Source: an uncultured Rhodospirillales bacterium (GTDB taxonomy: Bacteria; Pseudomonadota; Alphaproteobacteria; Acetobacterales; Acetobacteraceae). From it: DNA of 11,257 nucleotides. Below the pieces are notes generated by a model. It had not been told where the DNA came from, did not search any database, and was given only the letters and a program-made list of their open reading frames with translations. The position numbers and the translations under genes are program-made. Shown here one piece after another: positions 1-6,114 of the stretch. Position 1 is the first letter of the stretch, and the number at the start of each line of letters is the position of its first letter. The stretch covers positions 1-11,257 of the forward strand of contig CAIZGT010000697.1 in assembly GCA_903932545.1 (NCBI GenBank), given 5' to 3'.

Positions 1-63
1 CCACCATATTCGGTCTATTTCCTCCTCGATTTCGTTTTTGACGTCTCGCCAGTGTTTAACCAC
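1..63 (-). CDS. Start of an unrecognised reading frame, cut by the window edge
   Basis: On the minus strand a frame opens after a TAA (69-67) and stays open to the window edge. A GTG at 63-61 is the likeliest start. A purine-rich AGAGGGG (81-75) lies 11 bases upstream and could be a somewhat distant ribosome binding site. Only 21 codons are visible. After the first two residues the peptide reads KHWRDVKNEIEEEIDRIWW, which is charged, acidic in the middle and probably helical. It uses two ATA codons, unlike the GC-rich neighbours. I do not recognise the family. It begins about 20 bases beyond the point where parB loses its homology, so it may be the first gene of whatever interrupted parB. It could also be chance: 21 open codons are weak evidence. 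Confidence 0.35.
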   Translation of the reverse strand, partial: MVKHWRDVKNEIEEEIDRIWW

Positions 64-95
64 AACTTACACATCCCCTCTCTTTAGAATGATCG
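1..95. other. Lower-GC segment interrupting parB; possible mobile-element end or assembly junction
   Basis: By hand count positions 1-90 are about 43% G+C, against about 55% for the next 60 bases. ParB homology ends near position 93, just after the codons for GYKR. None of the three minus-strand frames beyond this point resembles the expected ParB continuation, so a single-base frameshift does not explain the break. The segment could be an insertion-sequence end, another insertion, a genomic rearrangement or a chimeric contig end. I cannot match it to a known terminal inverted repeat, and a target-site duplication cannot be tested because the other side lies outside the window. Confidence 0.5.
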
Positions 96-521
96 CTTGT
101 AGCCGTCTGCCTCTTCAATCGCGTTCAGATCCTGGCGTTGCAGGTTCTCAACCAGGGCAGCTGCCATCGTTTCTGCATCGCTCAGAACCCGAACCAGCAC
201 CGGCACCTCATGCAAGCCGGCCTGCTGCGAGGCCCGCCAACGGCGTTCACCAGCGATGATTTGATAACGCCCCGGATGTCCCGGATGCGGCCGGACCAAC
301 AAAGGTTGCAGGATGCCGCGCGCCTTGATTGATTCCACCAAATCCGCCAGCGCATCCTGATTCATATCAACGCGCGGTTGGAATGGGCTTGGTTCCAGCA
401 GGTCCACCGCGACGGTACGGACACCATTGGCATCCGCCATCGTGCGGGATTGCATCGGGCTGTCACCCAACAGTGCCGCCAAACCTTTGCCCAGGCGGGG
501 GCTCACATCTTTCGCGCTCAC
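84..521 (-). CDS. parB: ParB chromosome-partitioning protein, truncated to its N-terminal half
   Basis: ParB is the CTP-dependent clamp that loads at parS and spreads to form the segrosome. This frame encodes 145 residues; family members are usually about 280-300. Visible are the typical GKGLAALLGD start (residues 11-20), the QPR box (48-50), the CTP-binding GERRWRA motif (91-97) and ENLQRQDLNAIEEADGYK (125-142). It then ends abruptly with R-S-F-stop. The helix-turn-helix that reads parS and the C-terminal dimerisation domain are missing. The GTG start is supported by GGAGG (532-528) six bases upstream. The start overlaps the parA stop as GTGA, so translation is probably coupled. If the break is real, the product should not recognise parS. 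It could instead be an assembly artefact or one allele in a mixed population. Confidence 0.88.
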   Translation of the reverse strand: MSAKDVSPRLGKGLAALLGDSPMQSRTMADANGVRTVAVDLLEPSPFQPRVDMNQDALADLVESIKARGILQPLLVRPHPGHPGRYQIIAGERRWRASQQAGLHEVPVLVRVLSDAETMAAALVENLQRQDLNAIEEADGYKRSF

Positions 522-1363
522 AGTCGGCCTCCATTTTGACGACGTTGCCGGCTGAGCAATTCCATTGCGAGCTTGATGTAGGCCTGTGCAGCGGGAGAGC
601 GGTAATCATAGAGAATAACCGGCTTGCCGTGGCTCGGCGCTTCCGAGACTCGGATATTTCTCGGAATGACTGTCTCATAGACCTTATCACCAAAGAAACT
701 GCGGGCGTCGTCAGACACCAAATCGGTCAGGTTGTTCCGGCGGTCATACATCGTCAGCACAATGCCTTCGATTTCGAGCTGGGGGTTGAGATTGGATCGC
801 ACCGCTTCAACTGTGCGCATCAATTGGCTCAAACCTTCCAGCGCGAAAAACTCGCATTGAAGTGGTACCAACACAGCATCCGCAGCCACCAAGCCATTCA
901 CCGTCAATAAGCCAAGGCTTGGTGGGCAGTCGATTAAGATGAAGTCAAATTTTGGTCCAGCGTCGTCCGCCGCACGCAGTGCGGTGCGCAGGCGAAATTC
1001 TCGACGGTCTTGCCCGACCAACTCGATCTCAGCGCCCGCCAAATCGGTCTCGGCTGTAACGATCCAGAGGTTGGGGATGAATGTCTGTTGCGTAACATCT
1101 GCGCGCAAAACGGCTTCGGTGATCAGCGCATAGGTGCCAGCACCGCGGTCGGAATGGGTCAGCCCAAGCCCGGTCGAGGCATTACCCTGTGGATCAAGGT
1201 CCACCAGCAAGACGTGATTACCCGCCTGCGCCAAGGCGGTGCCGAGATTGATTGTTGTCGTGGTCTTTCCGACGCCGCCCTTTTGGTTGGCGACAGCAAT
1301 GATCGCTGGATGCTGAGCGGTGGCTTGCGGGCGGTCAGAATAACTGGGGTTTGCTTCCGACAC
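518..1363 (-). CDS. parA: ParA chromosome-partitioning ATPase (Soj/MinD-type)
   Basis: ParA is a deviant-Walker ATPase that binds the nucleoid as an ATP dimer and moves ParB-parS complexes, separating new origins. With the chosen GTG start at 1363 it has 281 residues, normal for the family. The deviant Walker A motif KGGVGKTT is at residues 28-35, the Walker A' region VLLVDLDPQGNAS at 51-63, and the Walker B region FILIDCPPS at 141-149. An ATG-initiated longer form (1429) lies deep in rsmG. The GTG is preferred because AGAGG (1374-1370) sits six bases upstream and the conserved ATPase core begins about 20 residues later. It overlaps the rsmG end by 29 bases and abuts parB with a 4-base overlap. 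The gene itself shows no defect. Confidence 0.95.
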   Translation of the reverse strand: MSEANPSYSDRPQATAQHPAIIAVANQKGGVGKTTTTINLGTALAQAGNHVLLVDLDPQGNASTGLGLTHSDRGAGTYALITEAVLRADVTQQTFIPNLWIVTAETDLAGAEIELVGQDRREFRLRTALRAADDAGPKFDFILIDCPPSLGLLTVNGLVAADAVLVPLQCEFFALEGLSQLMRTVEAVRSNLNPQLEIEGIVLTMYDRRNNLTDLVSDDARSFFGDKVYETVIPRNIRVSEAPSHGKPVILYDYRSPAAQAYIKLAMELLSRQRRQNGGRL

Positions 1364-1967
1364 GACGGACCTCTGACATTTTGAGGATAAGGGCGGCGGG
1401 ATGCGTCGCACTCTGCACGCACTCCACACGCATGTGCCATTCCTTCCGTGCCGCCGTCAATTCGGTAAGTGCCGTTTCGCCCTTTGGCGCGATAAAGATG
1501 GTGTCGCTGGCCAAGAACGGCTCCACAAGGGCCAGCAACTTGGGCAACGGCGCCAGTGCGCGCGCTGTGATCAGCGGGGCCGACGCGAGGGTTGCGGCCT
1601 CTATGCGCATATTGTGGACGATCACCGCAGCCCCGGTCTCGCGTGCAACTTCGCGCAGGAACGCGCATTTTCGGGTGTCGGCTTCGATGAGATGAAACTG
1701 CGCGCCGGTGGCGATGGCGAGGACGATGCCAGGAATGCCGCCACCTGAACCAAGGTCAATTGCATGGCTTGGCTGCGGCGGCAGCAGCGGCAAAAGCTGC
1801 AATGCGTCTGCAATATGGCGCGACCATAGTGCTTGTATGTCTGTGCGACTGAACAGATTGATCGCTGGGTTCCAGCGCGTTACCAGGTCAGCGTATATCT
1901 GTAGCTTGGCCTGTGTTTCACGTGAAACAACCGTGGTGTTAGGGGGCGAGTGTTTCACGTGAAACAT
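1335..1967 (-). CDS. rsmG: 16S rRNA (guanine-527-N7) methyltransferase RsmG (GidB)
   Basis: RsmG uses S-adenosylmethionine to methylate N7 of G527 in 16S rRNA, a site linked to streptomycin response. The protein has 210 residues, the usual length. The SAM-binding motif DLGSGGGIPG is at residues 71-80, followed by LIEADTRKCAFL (93-104), the strand holding the acidic SAM-contacting residue. The N-terminus MFHVKH and the nearby VSRET both arise from embedded parS sites, which explains why the first 20 residues look unusual. The ATG directly follows the mnmG TAG with no spacing. The 3' end overlaps parA by 29 bases. It sits in the mnmE-mnmG-rsmG-parA-parB block and is probably co-transcribed with it. 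Confidence 0.95.
   Translation of the reverse strand: MFHVKHSPPNTTVVSRETQAKLQIYADLVTRWNPAINLFSRTDIQALWSRHIADALQLLPLLPPQPSHAIDLGSGGGIPGIVLAIATGAQFHLIEADTRKCAFLREVARETGAAVIVHNMRIEAATLASAPLITARALAPLPKLLALVEPFLASDTIFIAPKGETALTELTAARKEWHMRVECVQSATHPAALILKMSEVRRVGSKPQLF
1370..1374 (-). promoter_or_regulatory. Ribosome binding site that decides the parA start
   Basis: AGAGG lies inside the end of rsmG, six bases before the GTG at 1363-1361. It favours this start over the upstream in-frame ATG at 1429, which would add 22 residues unlike ParA N-termini. Confidence 0.6.
1914..1929. promoter_or_regulatory. parS: parS centromere site 1 (inside rsmG)
   Basis: TGTTTCACGTGAAACA is a perfect 16-base palindrome identical to the bacterial parS consensus, the loading site for chromosomal ParB. 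On the minus strand it is read as part of GTT-TCA-CGT-GAA-ACA (VSRET) in rsmG. Its centre is 37 bases from that of site 2. Confidence 0.96.
1951..1966. promoter_or_regulatory. parS: parS centromere site 2 (at the rsmG start codon)
   Basis: This is a second perfect copy of TGTTTCACGTGAAACA. On the minus strand it begins at the second base of the rsmG ATG and encodes MFHVKH. It is read in a different codon phase from site 1, so two different peptides come from the same DNA word. The 21 bases between the two sites show no further repeat. Confidence 0.96.
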
Positions 1968-3827
1968 CTATGCGGCCCGAAGGCGCTTCACATGGGCTGC
2001 GATGGCGGCGAGTGCCGCTGGCGTTATGCCTTGAATACGAGAGGCGGCTGCGAGAGAGTGGGGATTGGCCAATCGCAGCTTTTCCTTCATCTCGTTCGAA
2101 AGCCCACCAATCTGATCGTATGACATATCGGCGTCGATCGGGTGTTCAGCCTCCTTGCGCATGTGCCGAATTTCGGAGTCCTGGCGCGTGAGATATCCAG
2201 CGTAGAGTGCTTCGTTGGACAAGCAGGCGAGCGCACGTGGTGGCAGATCCGCGAGCCATGGCAGCGTGGCGCAGATTGCCTCTGGTGTCAGTGCGGCATT
2301 TCCAAGCAGTTCGTAAACCCGCCGCCCGCCGCCTTCGGGCCGCGGTTGCACCTGTAGGGCTTGGAGTTGCTCCGCTGATGCGACCTCGCCCTTTGCGCGC
2401 TCCCTTGCTGCATCAAGCGTTGCTGCAAATCTCAAAAACGCATCAGTGCGCTCGGCGCCGACACATTTCAGCGCAATGCCCTTCGCAGTGAGGCGCAGAT
2501 CAGCATTGTCGGCGCGCAAAGTCAGTCGGTATTCTGCGCGCGATGTGAACATGCGGTATGGCTCGGACACCCCATGTGACACCAAATCATCGATCATCAC
2601 GCCAATATAGGCCTCCGCACGATCAAACACTGCAGCGGCTTGCCCCGCCGCTAGGCGCGCCGCGTTCAGCCCAGCAACCAGCCCTTGCGCCGCAGCTTCC
2701 TCATACCCGGTCGTGCCGTTTATCTGGCCGGCCAAAAACAAACCAACCACGGACTTGGTTTCAAGAGACGGCCGCAACGCGCGCGGATCTACATAATCAT
2801 ACTCCACTGCATATCCGGGCCGAATGATGCGTGCCTGCTCTAGCCCCGGAATGGTGGCAAGCAGTGCGGCTTGAACCGACAGTGGCAGGCTGGTCGAAAT
2901 GCCGTTGGGATAGATCGTGTCGTCATCCAGCCCCTCTGGCTCAAGGAATATCTGATGCCGGGATCGGTCCGCAAAGCGATGGACTTTGTCCTCAATTGAA
3001 GGGCAATATCGCGGACCGCGCCCTGAAATCAGGCCGCCATAGACCGCAGACAAATGCAGGTTGTCGCGGATCACCTGATGGGTGGCCGCCGTTGTGCCGG
3101 TCACCCGGCATGCGATTTGTGGGTTTACCACGGTGCTGGACATGGTGCTGAACAGCTCGGGTGACGTATCACCCCAGTCGGCATCAAGCCCGTCCCAATC
3201 GATGGTCTTCCGGTCTAGCCGGGGCGGCGTTCCGGTCTTCAATCGGCCAAGTGGCAGCTGCAGCCGGGCGAGGGCCAGTGCCAACCCCACTGAGGGTGCT
3301 TCGCCAACCCGCCCCGCATCGACCGTTTCGTGGCCGATGAAAGTGCGCCCGCGCAAGAACGTGCCAGTGGTGATCACCAGGGCGCGGCAGGCGATTCTGG
3401 TCCCGTCGGCACATATCACCGCCGCAATCGAGCCGTCGTCGGCGATTTCGATATCGGCAGCATGCGCCGCCTTGATGTCGAGATTGGCTTGCGCCTTGAG
3501 CAAGGATTGCATGGCTTGGCGATAAAGCTTGCGATCAGCCTGCGCGCGTGGACCACGAACAGCGGGGCCTTTGCTGCGGTTGAGAAGCTTGAAGTGAATG
3601 CCCGCCATGTCGGCCACCCGCCCGATCAGCCCATCCAGCGCATCTACCTCGCGCACCAAATGGCCCTTGCCGATGCCACCGATAGCCGGGTTGCACGACA
3701 TTTCGCCGATTGTCTCAAATCTATCGGTGAGCAGCAGGGTTTTGGCACCAATCCGCCCTGCGCAGGCCGCGGCCTCGCACCCGGCATGGCCACCACCAAC
3801 CACCACGACATCGTAATGATACGGCAT
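1968..3827 (-). CDS. mnmG: tRNA wobble-uridine modification enzyme MnmG (GidA), FAD-dependent
   Basis: MnmG works with MnmE in the cytoplasm to place a carboxymethylaminomethyl (or aminomethyl) group on C5 of the wobble uridine (U34) in certain tRNAs, using FAD and methylenetetrahydrofolate. It has 619 residues, the full family length. The FAD-binding GGGHAGCE is at residues 11-18. MSCNPAIGGIGKGHLV at 43-58 carries a conserved family cysteine, and GRGPRYCPSIEDK carries the second. The C-terminal FAD contact region (LFLAGQINGTTGYEEAAAQG) and the MnmE-interacting tail are present. AAGGG upstream of the ATG can serve as ribosome binding site. It lies 60 bases after the mnmE stop, and its own stop is fused to the rsmG start. 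No defect is seen. Confidence 0.97.
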   Translation of the reverse strand: MPYHYDVVVVGGGHAGCEAAACAGRIGAKTLLLTDRFETIGEMSCNPAIGGIGKGHLVREVDALDGLIGRVADMAGIHFKLLNRSKGPAVRGPRAQADRKLYRQAMQSLLKAQANLDIKAAHAADIEIADDGSIAAVICADGTRIACRALVITTGTFLRGRTFIGHETVDAGRVGEAPSVGLALALARLQLPLGRLKTGTPPRLDRKTIDWDGLDADWGDTSPELFSTMSSTVVNPQIACRVTGTTAATHQVIRDNLHLSAVYGGLISGRGPRYCPSIEDKVHRFADRSRHQIFLEPEGLDDDTIYPNGISTSLPLSVQAALLATIPGLEQARIIRPGYAVEYDYVDPRALRPSLETKSVVGLFLAGQINGTTGYEEAAAQGLVAGLNAARLAAGQAAAVFDRAEAYIGVMIDDLVSHGVSEPYRMFTSRAEYRLTLRADNADLRLTAKGIALKCVGAERTDAFLRFAATLDAARERAKGEVASAEQLQALQVQPRPEGGGRRVYELLGNAALTPEAICATLPWLADLPPRALACLSNEALYAGYLTRQDSEIRHMRKEAEHPIDADMSYDQIGGLSNEMKEKLRLANPHSLAAASRIQGITPAALAAIAAHVKRLRAA

Positions 3828-3887
3828 CCCTACGTCACCCTTTTCGTCGTGAAACGGCGCTTGCAGCGGAGTAGAAATTTCCAGCGC

Positions 3888-5174
3888 CTATTTGCCGATA
3901 CAGAACTGCCCGAAGATAGAGTCAAGTACTTCTTCAACATCGGTCATGCCCGTTAAATGGCCAATGCTGCGCATCGCCAATCGCAAGCTCTCACCGCGCA
4001 GTTCTGGCCACGGCGCTGTGGCGGCTTGTTCCAAATGACTGATCGCGTCCAACAGAGCCGCCCGATGACGCGCGCGGGTGATGGTGGGGCCAACTGTGAT
4101 ACCCGCCATATGCTGCGCCCGGCGGGTGAGCTCTGCGAGCAGTTCATCCATCCCCTCGCCGGTCTGCGCACTCACGGCGAAACCAACCGCGTCCAGCGGG
4201 GTGCCATGCAGATCGCGCTTGGCGGCAATTTCCATGATCTGGGCAAATTGCGACGTGCCGCACACCGCCCCAATATCCCCCAAGGCCATCACCAAGTCGG
4301 CGTCGCGCAAGCGCGCCCGCGCTCGGCGCACGCCCTCCGCCTCGATTGGGTCATCAGTTTCACGCAGCCCGGCAGTGTCGAGCAGTGTGACCGGCACACC
4401 GCCGAGAATAATTCGTGCCTCCAACACATCGCGTGTGGTGCCTGCAAGTGGAGACACGATGGCGACATCACGCTGGCAGAGCGCGTTCAACAAGGTGGAT
4501 TTTCCAGCGTTGGGTGGGCCCGCAATGGCAAACACCAGTCCACTGCGCAGGCGCTCGCCGCGTGCGCCATCTCGAACCTGATCGCGCAACACGGTGCACA
4601 GCGACGTGATGCCGTGGCGAACCTGCCGGTCAGTCTCTTCCGGCAGATCTTCATCCGGGAAGTCAATCAACGCCTCCTGCCACGCCAGCAAGCGCAGTAA
4701 ATCCGTCCGCCATTGCGCGGTCAGCGAACTCATCTCTCCTGATAAATGGCGAAGCGCCTGCACGCGCTGAGAATCTGTTTCGGCATCGATCAAATCGATC
4801 ACCGCCTCAGCTTCGAGCAAATCCATCTTGCCGTTGATCACGGCGCGCTTGCTAAACTCCCCCGGCTCAGCCGGGCGGGCGCCCAACTGGGTCAGGGCAT
4901 CACACACTGCCGCCAACACGGCATGACCGCCGTGAAGATGCAGCTCGGCGCAGTCCTCTCCGGTGTAACTGGCCGGCGCTGGAAACCACAGCACGAGTGC
5001 TTGATCCAAGACTGCGCCATCAGCCCGGCGCAAATGGCGCAATGATGCGCAGCGCGCCCGTGGCAGCCCGCCCGCCATAGCGGTCACAATCGCTGCACTT
5101 CCAGGGCCGCTCAGGCGCAGCACCGTCAGCGCCACTCGGCCCACGCCACTTGCCGCCGCGAAAATCGTCTCCAT
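3888..5174 (-). CDS. mnmE: tRNA modification GTPase MnmE (TrmE) with an atypical G4 motif
   Basis: MnmE is the folate-binding GTPase partner of MnmG. It has 428 residues, slightly short of the typical 430-455. The N-terminal tetrahydrofolate-binding domain is followed by a helical domain into which the G domain is inserted. G1 GPPNAGKS is at 219-226, AGTTRD at 244-249, G3 DTAG at 266-269 and the G5-like SA at 335-336. The C-terminal FCIGK (424-428), which carries the catalytic cysteine, is intact. The guanine-specificity motif G4, normally NKxD, appears as AKRD at 318-321 (codons GCC-AAG-CGC-GAT), so the asparagine is replaced by alanine. The spacing from G3 is also shorter than in E. coli. 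The 26-base gap to the ferredoxin gene is AT-rich and contains a TATAAT (5196-5191) without a convincing -35 box. Confidence 0.96.
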   Translation of the reverse strand: METIFAAASGVGRVALTVLRLSGPGSAAIVTAMAGGLPRARCASLRHLRRADGAVLDQALVLWFPAPASYTGEDCAELHLHGGHAVLAAVCDALTQLGARPAEPGEFSKRAVINGKMDLLEAEAVIDLIDAETDSQRVQALRHLSGEMSSLTAQWRTDLLRLLAWQEALIDFPDEDLPEETDRQVRHGITSLCTVLRDQVRDGARGERLRSGLVFAIAGPPNAGKSTLLNALCQRDVAIVSPLAGTTRDVLEARIILGGVPVTLLDTAGLRETDDPIEAEGVRRARARLRDADLVMALGDIGAVCGTSQFAQIMEIAAKRDLHGTPLDAVGFAVSAQTGEGMDELLAELTRRAQHMAGITVGPTITRARHRAALLDAISHLEQAATAPWPELRGESLRLAMRSIGHLTGMTDVEEVLDSIFGQFCIGK

Positions 5175-5200
5175 TCAAATAACCCGTTGAATTATATATG

Positions 5201-5539
5201 TTATTTCAGCATGAGCGCGTCCGCTCGACCGCCTTCGACAAGATGCGCCTGCAAAATCAGATCAACATCTGCTGTCGTTTCGAATTTATACCAAATTCCC
5301 TCAGGGTAGATCACCACGCACGGCCCCAACTCGCAGCGATCCAAACACCCGGCGCTGTTCACTCGGATGCCCGCAATGCCCAATTCTTTCGCGCGCACTT
5401 TCATATAGTCGCGCAGCTTCTCTGAGCCTTTCGCCGCACAACTGCCGCGTTCATGCCCATCCGGTCTGCGGTTGCAGCAGACGAACACATGCGCTGTGAA
5501 ATAGGGCTTGGGGTCAGAGTCCAAGTTCCGCGTCGTCAT
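5201..5539 (-). CDS. Thioredoxin-like [2Fe-2S] ferredoxin (Shethna type)
   Basis: With the ATG at 5539 the protein has 112 residues. C21 and C34 are separated by 12 residues and C65 and C69 by three, the ligand pattern of thioredoxin-fold [2Fe-2S] ferredoxins. C22 and C74 are extra cysteines. Conserved context includes FVCCNRRPDGHERGSC and AGCLDRCELGPCVVIYPEG. A longer frame reaches back to 5626, but GGAGAG (5550-5545) five bases before the ATG supports the shorter form. The longer form would also run into the divergent alkyltransferase gene. Such proteins are soluble electron carriers; the partner here is unknown. It lies 26 bases before mnmE on the same strand, so it may share a transcript, though tRNA modification by MnmEG is not known to need it. 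Confidence 0.9.
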   Translation of the reverse strand: MTTRNLDSDPKPYFTAHVFVCCNRRPDGHERGSCAAKGSEKLRDYMKVRAKELGIAGIRVNSAGCLDRCELGPCVVIYPEGIWYKFETTADVDLILQAHLVEGGRADALMLK

Positions 5540-5544
5540 CTCGT

Positions 5545-5550
5545 CTCTCC
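5545..5550 (-). promoter_or_regulatory. Ribosome binding site that decides the ferredoxin start
   Basis: GGAGAG on the minus strand stands five bases before the ATG at 5539-5537. It favours the 112-residue protein over the 141-residue upstream extension. Confidence 0.6.
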
Positions 5551-5592
5551 GTGGCCCGAACTGGCTTGACATCACCAACGCATAGCTGTGGC

Positions 5593-6114
5593 ATGGCTCG
5601 GCTGCCTCTATCTGGTCTGGAAACACACTTGCCGCAACTCTCGCTGCACAGCCCGGTTGGCGACCTCACGCTGTCGGAGGATAAAGGGCGGATTGTGGCG
5701 CTTGATTGGGGCTGGGGGCGTGACCAGGAACCCACCACATTGCTGATCGAAGCGCGCCGACAATTGCACGCGTTTTTCGACGGTGAATTGCACAGCTTCA
5801 GCCTTCCACTCGCACCTTTTGGCACGCCTTATCGCCAGCGTGTTTGGTCCGCGTTATGTGCCATCCCACCCGGACAAACCCGCCAATACGCTGAACTTGC
5901 AGCACAAGCTGGCGGCGGCGCGCGCTCGATCGGCGGTGCCATGGCTTGCAATCCGATGCCGATCCTAATTCCCTGCCATCGGGTCGTTGCATCAAACGGC
6001 CCGGGGGGATATTCCGGCGGCGAGGGACTTCCAACCAAACGCTTTCTGCTCGCATTGGAGCGGCGCATGGCGGGGTCACCGCTGCTTGTTCAACAAACAC
6101 TGGAACCGACATGA
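5593..6114 (+). CDS. ogt: Methylated-DNA-[protein]-cysteine S-methyltransferase (Ogt/MGMT)
   Basis: This suicide repair protein transfers alkyl groups from O6-alkylguanine (and O4-alkylthymine) in DNA to its own cysteine. From the ATG at 5593 it has 173 residues, normal for Ogt-type proteins. The active-site PCHRV is at residues 127-131 with nucleophile C128. RSIGGAMACNP at 111-121 supplies the arginine used to flip out the damaged base, followed by the helix-turn-helix partner region. GPGGYSGGEGLPTKRFLLALE after the active site is typical. A GTG at 5551 could start a form 14 residues longer. Neither start has a strong ribosome binding site, and I prefer the ATG because homology begins after it. 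The stop overlaps the next ATG as ATGA, so it heads the plus-strand gene run. Confidence 0.93.
   Translation: MARLPLSGLETHLPQLSLHSPVGDLTLSEDKGRIVALDWGWGRDQEPTTLLIEARRQLHAFFDGELHSFSLPLAPFGTPYRQRVWSALCAIPPGQTRQYAELAAQAGGGARSIGGAMACNPMPILIPCHRVVASNGPGGYSGGEGLPTKRFLLALERRMAGSPLLVQQTLEPT

Noticed and set aside
64..92. Group II intron or simple frameshift as the cause of the parB break
   Set aside because: No GTGYG-type intron 5' end is present at the junction, and neither alternative frame regains ParB-like sequence.
329..910. Long plus-strand open frame of 193 codons opposite parA and parB
   Set aside because: It is antisense to well-supported genes, has no recognisable motif and is expected by chance in GC-rich coding DNA. 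The same applies to other long antisense frames opposite mnmG, mnmE, the MFS gene and modC.
3855..3887. GGCGCT...AGCGCC inverted repeat after the mnmE stop as a terminator
   Set aside because: The stem is only six pairs with a loop of about 21 bases, and no T-run follows on the minus strand. It is unlikely to stop transcription before mnmG.
4356..4370. Possible third parS (GTTTCACG)
   Set aside because: Only the left half matches; the right half has no palindromic partner.
5191..5196. TATAAT (minus strand) in the gap before mnmE as a promoter -10 box
   Set aside because: At spacings of 16-18 bases the candidate -35 hexamers are GC-rich and unlike TTGACA, and the gap is only 26 bases, so the match may be chance.
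5566..5571. TTGACA (plus strand) before ogt as a -35 box
   Set aside because: The matching -10 position (around 5589-5594) reads TGGCAT and overlaps the chosen ATG, so no coherent promoter is formed.
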